A DNA stretch of 7,654 nucleotides from an uncultured Sulfurovum sp. (GTDB taxonomy: Bacteria; Campylobacterota; Campylobacteria; Campylobacterales; Sulfurovaceae). The notes beneath the pieces are model-generated. The model made no database searches and was not told the DNA's origin. It saw only the letters and a list, made by a program, of their open reading frames with translations. Below, in pieces: positions 4,777-7,654 of the stretch; position 1 is the first letter of the stretch; each line of letters starts with the position of its first letter. Where the stretch lies: contig CACVAU010000023.1 in the NCBI GenBank assembly GCA_902727915.1, positions 1 through 7,654 on the forward strand. The letters run 5' to 3'. Position numbers and translations under genes: made by a program.

Positions 4777-7654
4777 ATGTCAACATCAAAATTCACCCAC
4801 CTACACCTACATACCGAATACTCTATGCTTGATGGAGCCAATAAAATAGACGTTCTAGCCAAAAAAATCAAAGAACTCGGTATGGACTCTGTTGCCATGA
4901 CTGACCATGGAAACATGTTTGGAACCATTACTTTTTATAACACCATGAAAAAGAATGGAATTAAACCCATCATTGGAATGGAAGCCTACATTCATAATGA
5001 AGATGAGATAGGCGATAAATCTACGCGTAAACGTTTTCACCTTTGTCTTTATGCTAAAAATGATGTAGGATACAAGAACCTAATGTACCTCAGTTCACAA
5101 GCTTACATGCATGGTTTTTACTACTATCCTCGTATTAACTGGTCGATGTTAAAAGAGCATTCGGAAGGTCTCATCTGTTCTTCTGCTTGTTTGCAAGGTG
5201 AGGTGAACTGGCACTTGAATCTCTCTGAACGTAATGTTAAAAATGGAGCTTTAGGTTACGACGAAGCAAAAAAAGTAGCCCTTCGTTACAAAGAAGTTTT
5301 TGGCGATGACTACTACATGGAACTGATGCGTCATGGGATTGACCATCAGTTCAACATTGACAAAGACATCATGAAAATTTCTAAAGAGACAGGGGTCAAA
5401 ATCATTGCGACCAATGACACCCACTACACTTTACAAGAAGATGCTGATGCTCATGAGGCGTTTATGTGTATCGCGATGAACAAACTCTACGATGATCCTA
5501 ACCGTATGCGTCACTCCGTACATGAGTTTTATGTCAAGTCACCTGACCAAATGGCTGAACTGTTTGCTGACATGCCAGAAGCCATTGCCAATACCCAAGA
5601 GATAGCCGACAAATGTAACCTAGAAATAAAATTGGGAAACCCTACCCCTCCAAACTTCAAGTTTGCCAAACAAACAGCCAAAGAAGAAGGCGTAACCCTT
5701 CCTGAAGAAGCAGAGTACTCACTGGAAAATGACATTGTTATTTTTAATCATCTCTGTAGAGAAGGTTTAAAGAAGCGTTTGGAAATTGTCCCTGAGGAAC
5801 GTCACCAAGAGTACCGTGACCGACTACAAGTTGAAATGGACATCATTAACAACATGAAATTCCCAGGATACATGCTCATTGTTTGGGAGTTTGTTATTCA
5901 AGCGAAAAAGATGGACATTCCTGTAGGACCAGGTCGTGGTTCGGCTGCTGGTTCACTCGTTGCTTACTCCTTAGAGATTACCGATATTGACCCCATTCCT
6001 TACGGTCTGCTCTTTGAGCGTTTCTTGAACCCTGAACGTGTGTCCATGCCAGATATCGACATGGATTTCTGTCAAGCACGTCGTCAAGAGATTTTGGATT
6101 ATGTAATTGAAAAGTATGGTCGTGTGAACGTTGCGCAGATTATTACTTTTGGTAAGTTACAAGCCAAAGGAGTCATCCGTGATGTTGCACGTGTTCTTGA
6201 CATGCCTTATACACAAGCTGATGCTATGGCAAAACTCATTCCTGATGAATTGGGGATTAACCTTACCGACTCTTATGCCAAAGAGCCAAAAATTGCCGAA
6301 CTATGTGCAACCAATCCCTTGGCTAAAAGAACATGGGACTATGCCCTAGCCCTTGAAGGACTGAACCGAAATGCTGGAACACACGCTGCTGGTGTTGTTA
6401 TTTCCAATGAACCTCTTTGGAAAAAAACCCCTCTTTTTAAACCAACAGGTCAAGATACTTTAGCGACCCAATACAATGGTAAATACGTTGAAGATGTCGA
6501 TTTAATTAAATTTGACTTCTTGGGTCTTAAGACCCTAACAGTTATTGAAGAGGCGTTAAAACTTGTTGAACAGCGTCATGGAAAACGTATTGACTTTATT
6601 AAAGAAGATGTGAATGACAAGGGCGTTTATGACTACATCTCCACAGGGGATACCTTAGGACTGTTCCAAATTGAGTCGGCTGGTATGCAAGACTTAGCAA
6701 AGAAGCTCAAACCAAATGGTTTTGAAGACATCATTGCGATGCTCGCCCTCTACCGACCAGGACCTATGGAGTCAGGAATGCTCGACGACTTCGTTGAACG
6801 TAAACATGGACGAGCCAAAATTACCTACATGTTCCCAGAACTCGAACCCATTTTAAAACCTACTTATGGGGTTATTGTTTACCAAGAGCAAGTTATGCAG
6901 ATTGTACAGACCATTGGTGGATTCAGCCTTGGTGGGGCTGACTTAGTACGTCGTGCGATGGGTAAAAAGATTAAAGAGGAGATGGATAAACTTAAAGAAG
7001 AGTTTGCTGTAGGAGCTGGTAAAAAAGGGTTTGACATGGCAACGGCTAGAGAGCTTTTCGACCTCATTGTTAAGTTTGCTGGTTATGGTTTTAACAAATC
7101 TCACTCAGCTGCTTATGCCTTAATTACCTTCTATACTTCATTCTTAAAAAATTACTATCCTACAGAGTTTATGGCTGCAATTTTAACGTTGGAAAAAAAT
7201 AATACCGACAAAGTTATTAAATACGTAGATGAACTCAAAAGCCTGAACATTGAACTGCGTCCACCCAACATTAACCGTTCACTTCTTGTTTTTCAAGCTG
7301 ATGAAATAGAGGGTAAAAAAATTGTCTTCTTTGGTATGGGTGCTATTAAAGGTGCTGGTGATGTGGCGATTAATTCCATTATTGCTACGCGTGATGAAGG
7401 AGGAGAGTTTAAAGACATGAACGACTTTGTCTCACGGATTGATGCTTCAAAAGTAAATAAACGTGTTATCGAATCGTTAGCTAAATCTGGAGCATTTGAC
7501 GACTTTGGTCATTCACGTTGTGCTTTAATTAGCCAAGTAGAAGCCATTACCGAAGCTGCTGGAAAAGCGATGTTGGCTAAAAAACAAGCTGTCGGTTCAC
7601 TCTTTGGTGATGCCGAAGAGATGACCACTGTTACCGTAAACATTAGTGATATGC
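4777..7654 (+). CDS. dnaE: DNA polymerase III subunit alpha (replicative polymerase), 3' end outside window
   Basis: Catalytic subunit of the chromosomal replicase. 959 codons are open, with no stop, to the window edge; DnaE is usually near 1160-1200 residues, so roughly 200 C-terminal residues (OB-fold, tau-binding part) are missing only because the window ends. The N-terminal PHP domain keeps its metal ligands: HLHLHTEYS (H10, H12), TDHGN (D43, H44), E69, H88, C138 and NDTHY (D214, H216). Escherichia coli DnaE has lost several of these. The palm has PGRGSAAGSL (385-394) and PDIDMDF with D428 and D430. KFDFLGL supplies D580, the third catalytic aspartate by alignment to memory of the E. coli enzyme. 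Further conserved parts are ALYRPGPMESGM, GVIVYQEQVMQI and GYGFNKSHSAAYA. QAVGSLF (937-943) is the likely sliding-clamp binding motif. The start is supported by AAAGG 8 nt upstream and by the family N-terminus. Composition is markedly less AT-rich than the genes before it. Confidence 0.97.
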   Translation, partial: MSTSKFTHLHLHTEYSMLDGANKIDVLAKKIKELGMDSVAMTDHGNMFGTITFYNTMKKNGIKPIIGMEAYIHNEDEIGDKSTRKRFHLCLYAKNDVGYKNLMYLSSQAYMHGFYYYPRINWSMLKEHSEGLICSSACLQGEVNWHLNLSERNVKNGALGYDEAKKVALRYKEVFGDDYYMELMRHGIDHQFNIDKDIMKISKETGVKIIATNDTHYTLQEDADAHEAFMCIAMNKLYDDPNRMRHSVHEFYVKSPDQMAELFADMPEAIANTQEIADKCNLEIKLGNPTPPNFKFAKQTAKEEGVTLPEEAEYSLENDIVIFNHLCREGLKKRLEIVPEERHQEYRDRLQVEMDIINNMKFPGYMLIVWEFVIQAKKMDIPVGPGRGSAAGSLVAYSLEITDIDPIPYGLLFERFLNPERVSMPDIDMDFCQARRQEILDYVIEKYGRVNVAQIITFGKLQAKGVIRDVARVLDMPYTQADAMAKLIPDELGINLTDSYAKEPKIAELCATNPLAKRTWDYALALEGLNRNAGTHAAGVVISNEPLWKKTPLFKPTGQDTLATQYNGKYVEDVDLIKFDFLGLKTLTVIEEALKLVEQRHGKRIDFIKEDVNDKGVYDYISTGDTLGLFQIESAGMQDLAKKLKPNGFEDIIAMLALYRPGPMESGMLDDFVERKHGRAKITYMFPELEPILKPTYGVIVYQEQVMQIVQTIGGFSLGGADLVRRAMGKKIKEEMDKLKEEFAVGAGKKGFDMATARELFDLIVKFAGYGFNKSHSAAYALITFYTSFLKNYYPTEFMAAILTLEKNNTDKVIKYVDELKSLNIELRPPNINRSLLVFQADEIEGKKIVFFGMGAIKGAGDVAINSIIATRDEGGEFKDMNDFVSRIDASKVNKRVIESLAKSGAFDDFGHSRCALISQVEAITEAAGKAMLAKKQAVGSLFGDAEEMTTVTVNISDM

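Noticed and set aside
4743..7067. Several short open frames (61-72 codons) on both strands within dnaE
   Set aside because: All lie inside the intact, highly conserved dnaE frame and have no ribosome binding site or family resemblance.
7600..7654. Apparent C-terminal truncation of DnaE
   Set aside because: The frame is still open at the last base; the loss is due to the window edge.

Overview
The window looks like part of a chromosome from a member of the Campylobacterota, probably a free-living Sulfurimonas-, Sulfurovum- or Arcobacter-like bacterium. The reasons are the style of the DNA polymerase III alpha subunit (a full PHP metal site and a long PGRGSAAGSL/PDIDMDF palm), the small heavy-metal-binding protein with an NVKCGGC motif, and the low GC content. 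The genus is inferred from remembered family resemblance, not from a search.

Left flank (1-1010): a heavy-metal-associated (HMA) domain protein is read leftwards and runs out of the window. Diverging from it is a small hydrophobic membrane protein. Its reading frame appears to have slipped at a run of six T, so the natural C-terminal membrane helix lies in the next frame. After it come a decayed REP-like hairpin and a frameshifted relic of a StbD/RelB-like (Phd/YefM superfamily) antitoxin on the minus strand, with no toxin gene beside it. This stretch looks like a worn accessory site.

Centre (1011-4761): two overlapping, very AT-rich genes form what I read as an anti-phage defence operon of the Septu (PtuA/PtuB) type. 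The first encodes a 980-residue protein with an ABC/SMC-type ATPase in its C-terminal half (Walker A, LSSGEKQ signature, Walker B, H-loop). This is joined to an N-terminal GTPase-like P-loop domain (G1, DxxG, SKVD) that classic PtuA lacks. The second encodes a zinc-knuckle HNH nuclease that overlaps the ATPase gene by 8 nt. The expected logic is a nucleotide-gated sensor or ATPase complex that holds and then releases a toxic nuclease. The GTPase-like fusion, with its large helical insertion, is the most novel element in the window.

Right flank (4777-7654): dnaE, the replicative DNA polymerase III alpha subunit, starts 15 nt after the nuclease stop codon and runs off the window. Its base composition and codon choice (CGT arginine, many C-ending codons) are clearly different from the AGA- and A/T-rich defence genes. 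This suggests the cassette was acquired and now sits directly upstream of an essential gene, probably sharing transcription with it. A 10-bp AT-rich direct repeat at both edges of the cassette hints at the insertion joint.
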